Shown in pieces: positions 53,849 through 62,684 of a DNA stretch of 64,000 nucleotides. The notes under the pieces were generated by a model. That model ran no database searches, was not told the DNA's origin, and worked only from the letters and a program-made list of their open reading frames with translations. The stretch's first letter is position 1; every line of letters begins with the position of its first letter. The position numbers and the translations under genes were made by a program. Source of the DNA: DYRB01 sp963802205. GTDB taxonomy: Bacteria > Pseudomonadota > Gammaproteobacteria > Chromatiales > Chromatiaceae. The DNA is taken from assembly GCA_963802205.1 (NCBI GenBank), contig CAWDHW010000011.1, forward strand, positions 62,001 through 126,000, written 5' to 3'.

Positions 53849-54510
53849 TGTCCGAACCGACACGCTGTCCGTGGTGCGGGGACGATCCCCTCTACCGGGC
53901 CTATCACGACCATGAGTGGGGCGTTCCCTGCCACGACGAGGGGCGGCTGTTTGAAATGTTGATCCTGGAGGGGGCCCAGGCGGGCCTCGCCTGGATCACC
54001 ATCCTGCGTAAGCGTGAAGGTTACCGGCGCGCCTTCGACGGCTTCGATCCAAAGATCATGGCCCGCTATGACGAGGCACGCATCGTCGCCCTGCTGTCCG
54101 ACCCCGGGATCGTGCGCAACCGGCTCAAAGTCCGCGCCGCTGTGACCAACGCGCGGGCCCTGCTTGATCTCCACGACAGGGGCCAGACCCTTGACCAACT
54201 GTTGTGGGGGTTTGTGGATGGGGTCCCACGCCAGAACGCCTGGACCGACCAGACGCTGCTTCCCGCACGTACTGCGGAGTCGGACGCCATGAGCAAGGCC
54301 CTCAAGGCCCTGGGTTTCACCTTCGTCGGTAGCACCATCTGCTATGCCCTGATGCAGTCCGTGGGCCTGGTCAACGACCACACACCGGGTTGCTACCGCC
54401 ATCCCCAGCTCGGTGGTGCTGGGGGTGGTCATGCCGGTGCGGTCGCGGCCGCGAAATCCCGCGGCACCGCGGTGGACGAGGCGGCCTGGGCCGGGCCGTC
54501 AATGACCTGA
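53845..54510 (+). CDS. tag: DNA-3-methyladenine glycosylase I Tag
   Basis: Tag removes 3-methyladenine from DNA. The 221-residue protein starts TRCPWCGDDPLYRAYHDHEWGVP, with the zinc ligands Cys8 and His21, and has NDHTPGCYRH near the C-terminus for the other two. SGFTFVGS-like LGFTFVGSTICYALMQ is family-typical. The last 30 residues, glycine/alanine-rich, go beyond the E. coli end. Confidence 0.93.
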   Translation: MMSEPTRCPWCGDDPLYRAYHDHEWGVPCHDEGRLFEMLILEGAQAGLAWITILRKREGYRRAFDGFDPKIMARYDEARIVALLSDPGIVRNRLKVRAAVTNARALLDLHDRGQTLDQLLWGFVDGVPRQNAWTDQTLLPARTAESDAMSKALKALGFTFVGSTICYALMQSVGLVNDHTPGCYRHPQLGGAGGGHAGAVAAAKSRGTAVDEAAWAGPSMT

Positions 54511-54640
54511 TCCCTGTGGCCATCACACCCGAGTGAACCCCGCCCTGCGGCCGATCTTCGCCCGCCCCTTGCCTTTGACGCCGGTCTGGGCCAACCTTAC
54601 ACGGCCCACTGCCCAGGCCAGCCCAAGAAGCGAGGATCCC

Positions 54641-54997
54641 ATGCAGGACAGGCCCAACATCTCCACAGCCATCCCCAAGCGCCGTTACCAACTGGGGGAC
54701 TACGCCGCCACGGTACTCGGCGAGGTCGAGACCAGCGACCCGCGCCATTACCGTTACATCCTGGCCTTGGTCCCCACGGGACAGCGTACCCCCATCCTCT
54801 ACGTTACCTGCGAGGCGACCCCACCCCGGGAGTCCGCCGCCGGGGCCTGGCGCCTGCGCCTGATCAACGAGGCCATGGCAGAGGTGATGGATACGGCGGA
54901 CCGCTGGGGCGACCTGGACGACTTTGCCGACCAGGGGCTCAAGCTCGCCGGTCAGGCCCTGGGGCTCCAGCGCGAGCAGGTGATACGGCTGCTGTGA
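54641..54997 (+). CDS. conserved protein of unknown function
   Basis: The 118-residue protein from ATG 54641 (GAGG at 54632) has an N-terminal beta-rich part (RRYQLGDYAATVLGEVET, HYRYILALVPTG) and a helical C-terminal part. No cysteine motif beyond YVTCEATPP is seen, and no membrane helix. No family name was recognised. It precedes rimK by about 130 bases. Confidence 0.65.
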   Translation: MQDRPNISTAIPKRRYQLGDYAATVLGEVETSDPRHYRYILALVPTGQRTPILYVTCEATPPRESAAGAWRLRLINEAMAEVMDTADRWGDLDDFADQGLKLAGQALGLQREQVIRLL

Positions 54998-55126
54998 CGT
55001 TCCCCCGCTCCCGACCCACTGCCTCCCAGGACTACTGAGATGGCCGGCTCCCGCCTGATCGCCCAGATCGACAACACCGGCCCGGGTTGGGCGGAGCCCG
55101 CCAGCCCTCACCAAGGACCGCCGCCG

Positions 55127-56035
55127 ATGCACATCGCCATCCTCTCCCGCGACCCCAATCTCTATTCCACTCGACGTCTGGTGGAGGCGGCCGAAGGCCG
55201 CGGTCATCGGGTTCGGGTCATCGATGTCCTGCGCTGCACCATGAACGTGACCTCACACAGCCCCAGGATGCGCTACCTGGGCGAGGCATTGGAGGGGATC
55301 GACGCGGTGATACCCCGCATCGGGGCCTCCGTTACCTTCTACGGCACCGCCGTTCTGCGCCAGTTCGAGCTGATGGGGGTCTATCCGCTCAATGCCTCGG
55401 TGGCCATTTGTCGCGCCCGCGACAAGCTGCGCTCGCTGCAGCTCCTGTCCAATCAGGGCATAGGGCTGCCCATCACCGGGTTTGCCCATGCCGCGGAGGA
55501 CGTCCCGGAGTTGATCCGCATGGTCGGCGGGCCTCCCCTGGTCATCAAACTGGTGGAGGGCGCGCAGGGCATCGGGGTAGTCCTTGCCGAGACAGAGCAG
55601 GCGGCCGGGAGTGTGGTCGAGGCCTTCATGGGGCTTAAGGTCAACATCCTCGTTCAGGAATACATCAAGGAGGCTGGCGGAGCCGACATTCGCTGCCTGG
55701 TCATCGGCGACCGGGTGGTGGCGAGCATGAAGCGTCAGGCCAGGCCAGGGGAGTTTCGCTCCAATCTGCACCGCGGCGGGACGGCCTCGCCCATACGCAT
55801 CACCCCCCAGGAACGCGCCATCGCCGTGCGCGCCACCCGGGTCATGGGGTTGCGGGTGGCGGGGGTGGACTTGCTACGCTCGGAGCGGGGGCCCCTGGTG
55901 ATGGAGGTCAATGCATCCCCAGGGCTGGAGGGGATCGAGGAGGTCAGCGGGCAGGACATCGCCGGTTTGATGATCGCCGATTGCGAGCGGCACGTGGCAG
56001 CGTCAGTCGGCGCCAAGGTGCGGGCGTTGGCGTAA
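55127..56035 (+). CDS. rimK: RimK-family ATP-grasp ligase
   Basis: RimK adds glutamate residues to the C-terminus of ribosomal protein S6. The 302-residue protein from ATG 55127 (an upstream frame from 55040 exists) starts MHIAILSRDPNLYSTRRLV. It contains PRIGASVTFYGTAVLRQFE, the ATP-grasp blocks VIKLVEGAQGIGVVL and VQEYIKEAGGADIRCLVIG, and VMEVNASPGLEGIE. It aligns with true RimK along its length. Confidence 0.93.
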   Translation: MHIAILSRDPNLYSTRRLVEAAEGRGHRVRVIDVLRCTMNVTSHSPRMRYLGEALEGIDAVIPRIGASVTFYGTAVLRQFELMGVYPLNASVAICRARDKLRSLQLLSNQGIGLPITGFAHAAEDVPELIRMVGGPPLVIKLVEGAQGIGVVLAETEQAAGSVVEAFMGLKVNILVQEYIKEAGGADIRCLVIGDRVVASMKRQARPGEFRSNLHRGGTASPIRITPQERAIAVRATRVMGLRVAGVDLLRSERGPLVMEVNASPGLEGIEEVSGQDIAGLMIADCERHVAASVGAKVRALA

Positions 56036-56153
56036 GGCCCTACGATGACGGGGTGGGGGATCGCCGACTGGAACGACGGACAGGCAAAAGGCGATCACCG
56101 GCCGAAATCCCGGCCGGGCCGGGCGGTGCTTTGGCACGCCCCAGCGGTAAGTG

Positions 56154-56450
56154 TCAGACGCAGCCGGTTGGCTTGGGCAGACCGCCCCACTTGCAGATCA
56201 ACTTCATCGGGCCCTTGCGGAAGATGTCGTAGAGATCCTTGGTTGTGACGTCCATCTTCTTGGCAAAGGTACGGATGGGCGGGACCACCCCGTCGGCGTC
56301 GTACATCTCCCGGGCCTTGAGGATGTAGCCCATGATCTGCTCGCTGATCTCGGAGCCATCTGCCGCCGCAAGTTCGTGTGCCACCGCCTCGCTCCAGTCG
56401 TCACGGTTGACCAGGAAGCCCTCACCGTCAACCTCAACACTCATCGCCAT
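56154..56450 (-). CDS. short DsrC/TusE-like protein with both C-terminal cysteines
   Basis: The 98-residue protein is a DsrC-family member with the arm CKWGGLPKPTGCV (Cys86 and the penultimate Cys97), 11 residues apart as in true DsrC. It is shorter and diverges in the middle (ISEQIMGYILKAREMYDADGVVPPIR). GAGG precedes the ATG by 8 bases. It stands alone between rimK and the RlmN-like gene, far from dsr. A sulfur-carrier or redox role separate from DsrC is likely. Its partner is unknown. Confidence 0.9.
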   Translation of the reverse strand: MAMSVEVDGEGFLVNRDDWSEAVAHELAAADGSEISEQIMGYILKAREMYDADGVVPPIRTFAKKMDVTTKDLYDIFRKGPMKLICKWGGLPKPTGCV

Positions 56451-56677
56451 GCCTTATACCTCAAGCCGATTGGGAAAAAGAAAAAATTAAACCGAGTCCC
56501 CTAAATTGGGCCGCGGTGTCGGCAATCAAGCCAGGGACTTCGGTGCGCAGTGCGGAAGCGACGCCCGCCCGGAGGCGGAAAAAGGAGGTATTTCGTGCAG
56601 GGTGAGATCGTAAACGGCTTTCTGATCGCCGAGGCGAGAGCCTTGTCAGGCCTTACCCCGAGCAAGGCCACGTCTGC

Positions 56678-57718
56678 TCAGGAGCCTCGCCGGTCTAGCG
56701 CCGACGGGGCTGGCGACGCCTGGGAGAGCGCACGCGCTCGCAACTGGCCGCAGGCGCCATCCACATCCTGGCCGGCGGAGTTGCGCAGCCGGGTGACGAT
56801 GCCGTGCCGCTGCAATCGGCCCGCCATGGCCCCGGCGCGTTCCCACGAGGGGCGGTTGAATCGGAGCCCTTCGTTGGCGTTGTAAGGGATGAAATTCATC
56901 ATCGCGTACTTGCCGGCCAACAGCCGGGCTAAGGCGTCCAGTTCTTCGTCGCTGTCGTTGACGCCCGCGAGCAAGGTCCATTGGTACTGGATCGGGTAGC
57001 CGGTCGCCCGGGCATAGCCCTCGCACAGATCGATGAGCTCTGCCGGGTCGATGCGCGGGGCCTTGGGCAAAAGCCGCGCGCGCAGGTCGGCGCGGGTCGT
57101 GTGCAAAGACAGGGCAAGGGCCGGCTTCACAGGCCCTTGCGGCAGGCGCTCGAAGACGCGGCGGTCGCCGACGGTGGAAAAGACGAGCTTCTTGTGCCCG
57201 ATGGCGCCGATGGTTCCGAGCACCTCGATGGCCTCAAGCACATTGTCCAAATTATGGGCAGGTTCACCCATGCCCATGAACACCACTCGACTGACCGCCC
57301 GCCGTGCTCGGGCCAGGGCGACCTGGGCGAGGATCTCGGCGCTGCCGAGTTGGCGTACCAGGCCGTCCCGACCGGTCATGCAAAAGACGCAGCCCACGGC
57401 GCACCCGACCTGGGTGGAGACACACAGGCCACCACGCGGAATCAGCACGCTCTCCACGGTCTGACCATCGTTCAACTCGACCAGGAGCCGTGCGGACCCG
57501 TCCGCACCGACATGCTCGGAGCGCAGCCGGGCCAGACCGTCCAGCTCCGCCCTCAGGGTCGGGAGCGCCTCGCGCAGGCGCAGCGGAAAAAAGTCCCGGG
57601 CCAGCCGGTGGCGCCGATCCAGCGGCATGGCGCGCACCCAGGCCTCCAGCAGGGCCCGTTCGTGGCAGGCCTTGGCGCCCTGGTCGCGCAGGCGTTGACG
57701 GATGTCCTGGAGTTGCAT
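56678..57718 (-). CDS. RlmN-family radical SAM methyltransferase (divergent paralog)
   Basis: RlmN methylates C2 of adenine in 23S rRNA and tRNA. The 346-residue protein has the radical SAM cluster CAVGCVFC (Cys106, Cys110, Cys113), FMGMGEPAHNLDNV, LSLHTTRADLRARLLP, and the C-terminal methyl-carrying cysteine in DGACGQL (Cys323). Unlike standard RlmN it has FCMTGRDG in place of FCSTAQQG, and it is shorter. It is not beside hisS/ispG. It may be a second, RlmN-like gene with another RNA target. It is divergent from the DUF3597 gene. Confidence 0.85.
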   Translation of the reverse strand: MQLQDIRQRLRDQGAKACHERALLEAWVRAMPLDRRHRLARDFFPLRLREALPTLRAELDGLARLRSEHVGADGSARLLVELNDGQTVESVLIPRGGLCVSTQVGCAVGCVFCMTGRDGLVRQLGSAEILAQVALARARRAVSRVVFMGMGEPAHNLDNVLEAIEVLGTIGAIGHKKLVFSTVGDRRVFERLPQGPVKPALALSLHTTRADLRARLLPKAPRIDPAELIDLCEGYARATGYPIQYQWTLLAGVNDSDEELDALARLLAGKYAMMNFIPYNANEGLRFNRPSWERAGAMAGRLQRHGIVTRLRNSAGQDVDGACGQLRARALSQASPAPSALDRRGS

Positions 57719-57864
57719 AGATCGACTGTGCTGTGTTGCCGTCGGAGCTTAGGAGTATACCGACACCGACGGCCGGACCAGCTTGGTCTCCGGCATGACT
57801 TGAGGCGGTCATGCGTGGTAGATAGGGCGCTGTACATCCCTACACGACAACGGAGGACACGCCC

Positions 57865-58293
57865 ATGAGCTTTTTCGGCCAGATTCTTGACAAGCTCGGC
57901 CTCGGCGCAGCCAAGGCCGAGCCCACCCCAGCGTCCGAGGCGGCGCCTGTCGAGGCCGTAGCCGACGCCGCGCCGACCCCGCCCGCCACCCAGGCCGCCA
58001 CCCAGGCCGAGGGTGCGGCGATGGCAATCGCCGCGGTCGATGTCATGGCCAAGCTCGGAGGGCTCGCCGCGGCCAATCCCCAGAAGCTCAACTGGAAGAC
58101 CTCCATCGTCGATCTGCTGAAGCTCCTGGATCTCGACAGCAGCCTCACGGCCCGCAAGGCGTTGGCCACCGAGCTTGGCTGTCCGGCGGACCGGATGGGC
58201 GATTCCGCCGCCATGAACATCTGGCTGCACAAGGCCGTGCTGAGGAAGCTCGCAAACAACGGCGGCAATGTCCCCGCTGACCTGCTCGACTAG
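57865..58293 (+). CDS. DUF3597-family protein
   Basis: The 142-residue protein begins SFFGQILDKLGLG. An alanine/proline-rich spacer follows, then the DUF3597 domain (DVMAKLGGLAAANPQKLNWKTSIVDLLKLLDLDSSLTARKALA and on). Related proteins carry a LysM-like spacing or occur as small cytoplasmic proteins. The function is unknown. ATG 57865 follows GGAGGAC. Confidence 0.85.
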   Translation: MSFFGQILDKLGLGAAKAEPTPASEAAPVEAVADAAPTPPATQAATQAEGAAMAIAAVDVMAKLGGLAAANPQKLNWKTSIVDLLKLLDLDSSLTARKALATELGCPADRMGDSAAMNIWLHKAVLRKLANNGGNVPADLLD

Positions 58294-58419
58294 ACCTTCG
58301 GCGACCATGGCGACGGATCGCCCACCCGGCCCCTCCAACATCCTCGCCTATGTCGCAAGCGAGCGCCCACGGCCCCGGGTCCTGATCATCTGCTCCGGCG
58401 GGCGCCGACTGGTAAGACG

Positions 58420-58439
58420 AATGCCATTGGTCTGGCATT
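58420..58439. terminator. weak hairpin between convergent genes
   Basis: Arms aatgcca and tggcatt (7 bp) around ttggtc lie between the DUF3597 gene (+) and the RND pump gene (-). They are short and lack a T run. Confidence 0.3.
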
Positions 58440-58452
58440 GTCGGCCTCGCCC

Positions 58453-61400
58453 CTATGCCACCGCCGGTGACAGCCTCCGCACAAGGGCGCGCAATAGGTT
58501 GAGCAAGTCGTCCACATAGGTGAAGACCACGGGAATCACCAACAGGCTGAGGAAGGTCGAGGTGATGAGCCCTCCGATGACGGCGATGGCCATGGGTGAG
58601 CGGAAGCTCGGGTCCGCTCCCAGGCCCAGGGCGACCGGGAGCATGCCTGCCCCCATGGCGATGGTGGTCATGAGGATGGGCCGGGCGCGCTTGTGACAGG
58701 CGTCGAGGATGGCAGGGAGCCGCTCCATGCCGCGTGCCCGCCGGGCAACGACGGCGTACTCCACCAGCAGGATGGAGTTCTTGGTGACGATGCCCATGAG
58801 CATCAGGAGCCCGATGATGGAGGGCATGGAGAAGCTGTTGCCGGTGGCAAGCAGGGCAATGAAGGCACCACCCAGGGACAGGGGCAGTGCGGCCAGGATG
58901 GTCACCGGTTGCAGGAAGTCGTGGAAGAGCAGGACCAGGACCACGTAGATGAACAGGACGCCGATGAGCATGGCGGTCCCGAAGCTGTCGAATAGCTCGG
59001 CCATGCGTTGGGCATCCCCCTGCTGAACCCGCGTCACCCCGGGCGGGAGGTGCGCCAGGGAGGGCAGGGCGTCGGCCTTGGCCATGACATCCCCGATCAG
59101 GAGCCCGCCCAACTCCACATCGATGTTGACGTTGCGCTGGCGATCCACCCGGTTGATCTGGGCTGGGCCGCTGCCGAGGGCCAGGTCCGCCACGGCACTC
59201 AAGGGCACGGGCCCCGCCTTACCTGGAACGCGCAGTTGAGCGATGGCCTCCAGGTCTTGGCGCATGGCCCGGTCCAGGCGCACCCGGATGGGGATCTGGC
59301 GCTGGGGCAGGTTGAGTTTGGGGAGATTCACGGCGAAGTCCCCGGAGGTCGCCACGCGCACCGCACCAGCCAGGGCCGCCGTCGTGACGCCCAGGTCGGC
59401 CGCACGGGCGAAGTCCGGACGGATCTGGATCTCCGGGCGTTGCAGACTGGCCCCGGAGGTGACGTTGCCGATGCCGGGCAAGTCGCGGAGATCCCGCTCC
59501 ACGGCCCGCGCCGCGGCCTCCAGGGCGGCGGGGTCCTCGCTCGCGAGCGAGACCTGGAGCTTCTCCCCCGCGTGACCGCCGCCGATGGAGACCCGGGCGC
59601 CGGGCAGGGCCTGGAGGCGCTCGCGGATCTCCGTCTCCACCCCGGCCTGGGTACGCGGGCGCTGGCTGCGGTGGACCAGTTTGAGCGTCAGCGTTGCCAG
59701 GCGCACGTCCTTTCCGCCGCCCTCTCCCAGGGGACCTTGGGCGGCGCTCTTTCCGACCGCGGTGAAGATCCCGGTAATGTCTGCCACCGGGCTGACCAGT
59801 GCCCGCGCCTGCGCCGCGGCATGAATCGTATCGTCCAGGGCGCTACCCGGTGGTAGTTCCAGCTTGACGATGACCTGGCCGAGGTCGGCGGCCGGGACGA
59901 AGCCTTTGGGCAACAGGGGCACCAGGGCCAGGGAACCGACCACGAACAGGACCGCGGCAAGCACTGTGGTCTTGCGGTGGCCCAGGCACCAGCGGGCCGC
60001 CGCCAGATAGGCCGTCATGACGGCCCCGTCGGTGTTTTGTTCCGGGTGGGCCTTGAGGAGATAGGCCGCCATCATGGGGGTCAGCAGGCGTGCCACCAGG
60101 AGGGAAGCGAGTACCGCCACCGCCGCGGTGATGCCGAACTGAACGAAGAACTTGCCCGGCACCCCGCCCATGAAGGCGGTCGGCAGGAAGACCGCCACCA
60201 GGGTAAAGGTTGTGGCGATGACCGCCAGCCCGATCTCGTCCGCCGCCTCCATCGCCGCCTGGAATGGCGGCTTACCCATGCGCAGATGGCGCACGATGTT
60301 CTCGATCTCGACGATGGCGTCGTCGACCAGTATCCCCACCACCAGGGCCAGGGCCAGCAACGTCAGAATATTGAGGCTGAATCCGAACCACAGCATGAAG
60401 GCGAAGGTCGGGATGATGGACAGGGGCAGGGCGACGGCGGCAACCAGGGTGGCGCGCCAGTCGCGCAGGAACCACCAGACCACCAGGATGGCCAGCACCG
60501 CCCCCTCATAGAGCAGTTCCATGGACCCCGAGTAGTTGTCCTGCACCGAGTCCACGGTGTTGAACGCCTCGCGGATCTGCACCTGGGGGTGGGCCGCGGC
60601 AAGCCGTTCCACCGCCACCGCCACTGCCTGGGCCACGGCGACCTCGCTGGCCCCTTTGATGCGGGTGACCTCGAAGGCGACCACCGGGGTCTCTGCCAGC
60701 ACAGCAAAGGTGCTGCGCTCGTTGATGCCATCCTCGACCTGCCCGAGATCCCCAAGGCGCACCCGGCGCCCGCCCGCCAGCGGGATGTCCAGGTCTGCAA
60801 TCCCGGCCACGCTCTCCACGGCCCCAAGGCTGCGCACCGACTGTACGGCCCCGCCGATGTCGCCACGCCCGCCGGAGGCGTCCTGCTGTACGCGCTTGAG
60901 TTGCGCGGAGATGTCCCCGGCGGTCACCCCCAGGGCCTGCATCCGGGCGCTGTCCAGATCCACATGGACCTCACGGTCCACGCCGCCCACCCGCGCCACC
61001 CTGCCCACCCCCTCTACCGCCAGCAGGGCCTTGGAGACTTCGTTGTCCACGAACCAGGACAAGGCCTGCTCATCCATGCGCTCGGAGGCCACCGTATAGG
61101 TCACGATGGCCACACCGGAGGTGGTGACCTTGGAGACAACCGGGGGCGTGAGGTCTTGGGGTAGATCGGCGCGCACCCCGTCCACGGCATTGCGGACCTC
61201 GTTCAGGGCGACCTCTGCGTCCCGACCGATGTCAAATTCGATCTGGATCCTGGCGGACCCGTCCGTGAGCGTGGTGCGGATATGCTCGATGCCGCCGAGG
61301 GTGGCGACCTTGTCCTCGATCTTGCGGGCGACCTCGGTCTCCAGTTGGGCCGGGTCCGCCCCCTCCAGGGTGGCGGAGACGATCACCGTCGGCAGTTCGA

Positions 61401-61518
61401 TGTCCGGGAAATTCTGTATCCCGAGTGCCCTGAAGCCCATGAGGCCGATGATGGTCAGCAGGGCAAAGAGCAGGATTGCCGGGACTGGATGGCGGATGGA
61501 CCAGGCGGAGACATTCAT
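58453..61518 (-). CDS. RND-family efflux pump, inner membrane subunit
   Basis: This is a proton-driven efflux pump of the AcrB/HAE1 class. From ATG 61518 the protein has 1021 residues, the family length. It starts WSIRHPVPAILLFALLTIIGLMGFRALGIQNFPDIELP and has 12 expected membrane helices in two bundles. The proton-relay aspartates lie in the helix with LALALVVGILVDDAIVEIENI. It overlaps the adaptor gene by four bases (ATGA). The open frame upstream of 61518 runs through the adaptor gene and is not coding. The substrate cannot be told. Confidence 0.95.
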   Translation of the reverse strand: MNVSAWSIRHPVPAILLFALLTIIGLMGFRALGIQNFPDIELPTVIVSATLEGADPAQLETEVARKIEDKVATLGGIEHIRTTLTDGSARIQIEFDIGRDAEVALNEVRNAVDGVRADLPQDLTPPVVSKVTTSGVAIVTYTVASERMDEQALSWFVDNEVSKALLAVEGVGRVARVGGVDREVHVDLDSARMQALGVTAGDISAQLKRVQQDASGGRGDIGGAVQSVRSLGAVESVAGIADLDIPLAGGRRVRLGDLGQVEDGINERSTFAVLAETPVVAFEVTRIKGASEVAVAQAVAVAVERLAAAHPQVQIREAFNTVDSVQDNYSGSMELLYEGAVLAILVVWWFLRDWRATLVAAVALPLSIIPTFAFMLWFGFSLNILTLLALALVVGILVDDAIVEIENIVRHLRMGKPPFQAAMEAADEIGLAVIATTFTLVAVFLPTAFMGGVPGKFFVQFGITAAVAVLASLLVARLLTPMMAAYLLKAHPEQNTDGAVMTAYLAAARWCLGHRKTTVLAAVLFVVGSLALVPLLPKGFVPAADLGQVIVKLELPPGSALDDTIHAAAQARALVSPVADITGIFTAVGKSAAQGPLGEGGGKDVRLATLTLKLVHRSQRPRTQAGVETEIRERLQALPGARVSIGGGHAGEKLQVSLASEDPAALEAAARAVERDLRDLPGIGNVTSGASLQRPEIQIRPDFARAADLGVTTAALAGAVRVATSGDFAVNLPKLNLPQRQIPIRVRLDRAMRQDLEAIAQLRVPGKAGPVPLSAVADLALGSGPAQINRVDRQRNVNIDVELGGLLIGDVMAKADALPSLAHLPPGVTRVQQGDAQRMAELFDSFGTAMLIGVLFIYVVLVLLFHDFLQPVTILAALPLSLGGAFIALLATGNSFSMPSIIGLLMLMGIVTKNSILLVEYAVVARRARGMERLPAILDACHKRARPILMTTIAMGAGMLPVALGLGADPSFRSPMAIAVIGGLITSTFLSLLVIPVVFTYVDDLLNLLRALVRRLSPAVA

Positions 61519-62684
61519 GTGTGATCCACTCCGGCAGGACGCCGGATCGATGCCTCCCCCCTCCCCATGTGGGGGAGGGGGGCGGGGGGGGTGAGGGTCT
61601 CCACCCGCACCAGGTCGCCGTCGTTCAGAAAGGCCCCGCCGCGCTCGACAACCCGGGCCTCGGGCCCCAATCCGCTGAGGATTTCCACCCGGCCATCGGC
61701 CCTCCGCCCGGTCTCGACCTTGGCCTGAGTCACCCGATCGTCGGGGCCCAGGGTGAAGGCGTAACTGTTGCCGTCGCGCAGGGACACGGCTGACTCCGGC
61801 AGGCTCAGTGCCTTGCTCTGGCCCAGGCGAATCAAGCCGTGGGCGAACATCCCCGGCCGCGCCTGGCTGTCCCCGGGCACGTCTACATAGACCAGGCCGT
61901 AGCGGGTGTTGGCATCCAGGGTCGGTGCGGCGACCCGCACCGTCCCTGCCACGGTCTCCCCGCCGGGCAAGGTCAACTCCGCCGCCTGTCCCGGACGGAT
62001 CTGGGCGAGCTGCTCGGCGGTGACCTCCACACGCCACTCGATGCGCCCCTGGCGCACCAGGCGAAACAGCTCTGTGCCGGTCTGTACCACCATCCCCAGT
62101 GTGGCGCTGCGGGCGGAGACGACCCCATCATCCACCGCCAGAATGCGGGTCTGTCCCTGACGGATGCGCTGCATCGTCAGGGCCGCCTCGGCGGCGGCGA
62201 GATTCGCCTTTGCGCCCTCCTCGGCAATCAGATACTGGGTGCTCTGCTGGTCGGACATGGCCCCGCGGTCCTTGACGGTGCGCGCCCGGTCGGCGTTGGC
62301 CTTGGCCTCCGCCAGGCTGGCGCGGACCTGGGCCACCTTGGCGTCCTGCTGGGCCAGCTCCGCCGTGACGGTCTCCTGGGCCAGGCGCGCCAGCTCCTGG
62401 CCCCGCACTACCCGGTCGCCGACCTCTGCGCCCAAGTTCACCACCCGCAGGCCCCCGGTCTCGGCGGCGATTACCGCCTCCTGCCAGGCATAGAGGCCGC
62501 CCCCAGCCTCGATGACCCGCGGCCAGTCGGCCACGACGGGGCTGGTCAGCGTCACCGCCAGGGCCGGGCGAGGGGCGGGCTTGCCTGCTGCATCCTCGGC
62601 CCCTGCCTGGGGTAACAGGGCCAGGACACCCAGGCCGACGGCCAGGGCCAGGTCGGCGGCGACAGCGAGATGTCTCCAGGTCAT
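61515..62684 (-). CDS. RND efflux periplasmic adaptor (membrane fusion protein)
   Basis: The adaptor links the pump to an outer-membrane channel. The 389-residue protein has an N-terminal helix, then lipoyl/barrel-sandwich blocks (GGLRVVNLGAEVGDRVVRGQELARL). A coiled coil follows (AQVRASLAEAKANADRARTVKDRG), then a beta barrel. The last 28 residues (ETLTPPAPLPHMGRGEASIRR) are encoded by a palindromic REP-like stretch at 61558-61580 and are unlikely to be part of the fold. No outer-membrane channel gene is beside it. Confidence 0.92.
   Translation of the reverse strand: MTWRHLAVAADLALAVGLGVLALLPQAGAEDAAGKPAPRPALAVTLTSPVVADWPRVIEAGGGLYAWQEAVIAAETGGLRVVNLGAEVGDRVVRGQELARLAQETVTAELAQQDAKVAQVRASLAEAKANADRARTVKDRGAMSDQQSTQYLIAEEGAKANLAAAEAALTMQRIRQGQTRILAVDDGVVSARSATLGMVVQTGTELFRLVRQGRIEWRVEVTAEQLAQIRPGQAAELTLPGGETVAGTVRVAAPTLDANTRYGLVYVDVPGDSQARPGMFAHGLIRLGQSKALSLPESAVSLRDGNSYAFTLGPDDRVTQAKVETGRRADGRVEILSGLGPEARVVERGGAFLNDGDLVRVETLTPPAPLPHMGRGEASIRRPAGVDHT
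61558..61580. repeat. REP-like palindrome inside the adaptor gene
   Basis: Arms cccctcccc (61558-61566) and ggggagggg (61572-61580) form a 9-bp stem with a five-base loop. The flank ggcgggggggg-tgaggg resembles the common CCTCACCCCC-CCCTCCCCC extragenic palindromes of proteobacteria. It is within the coding frame. Confidence 0.65.

Noticed and set aside
61519..62037. N-terminal extension of the RND pump frame
   Set aside because: It overlaps the adaptor gene in another frame; ATG 61518 matches the family start.
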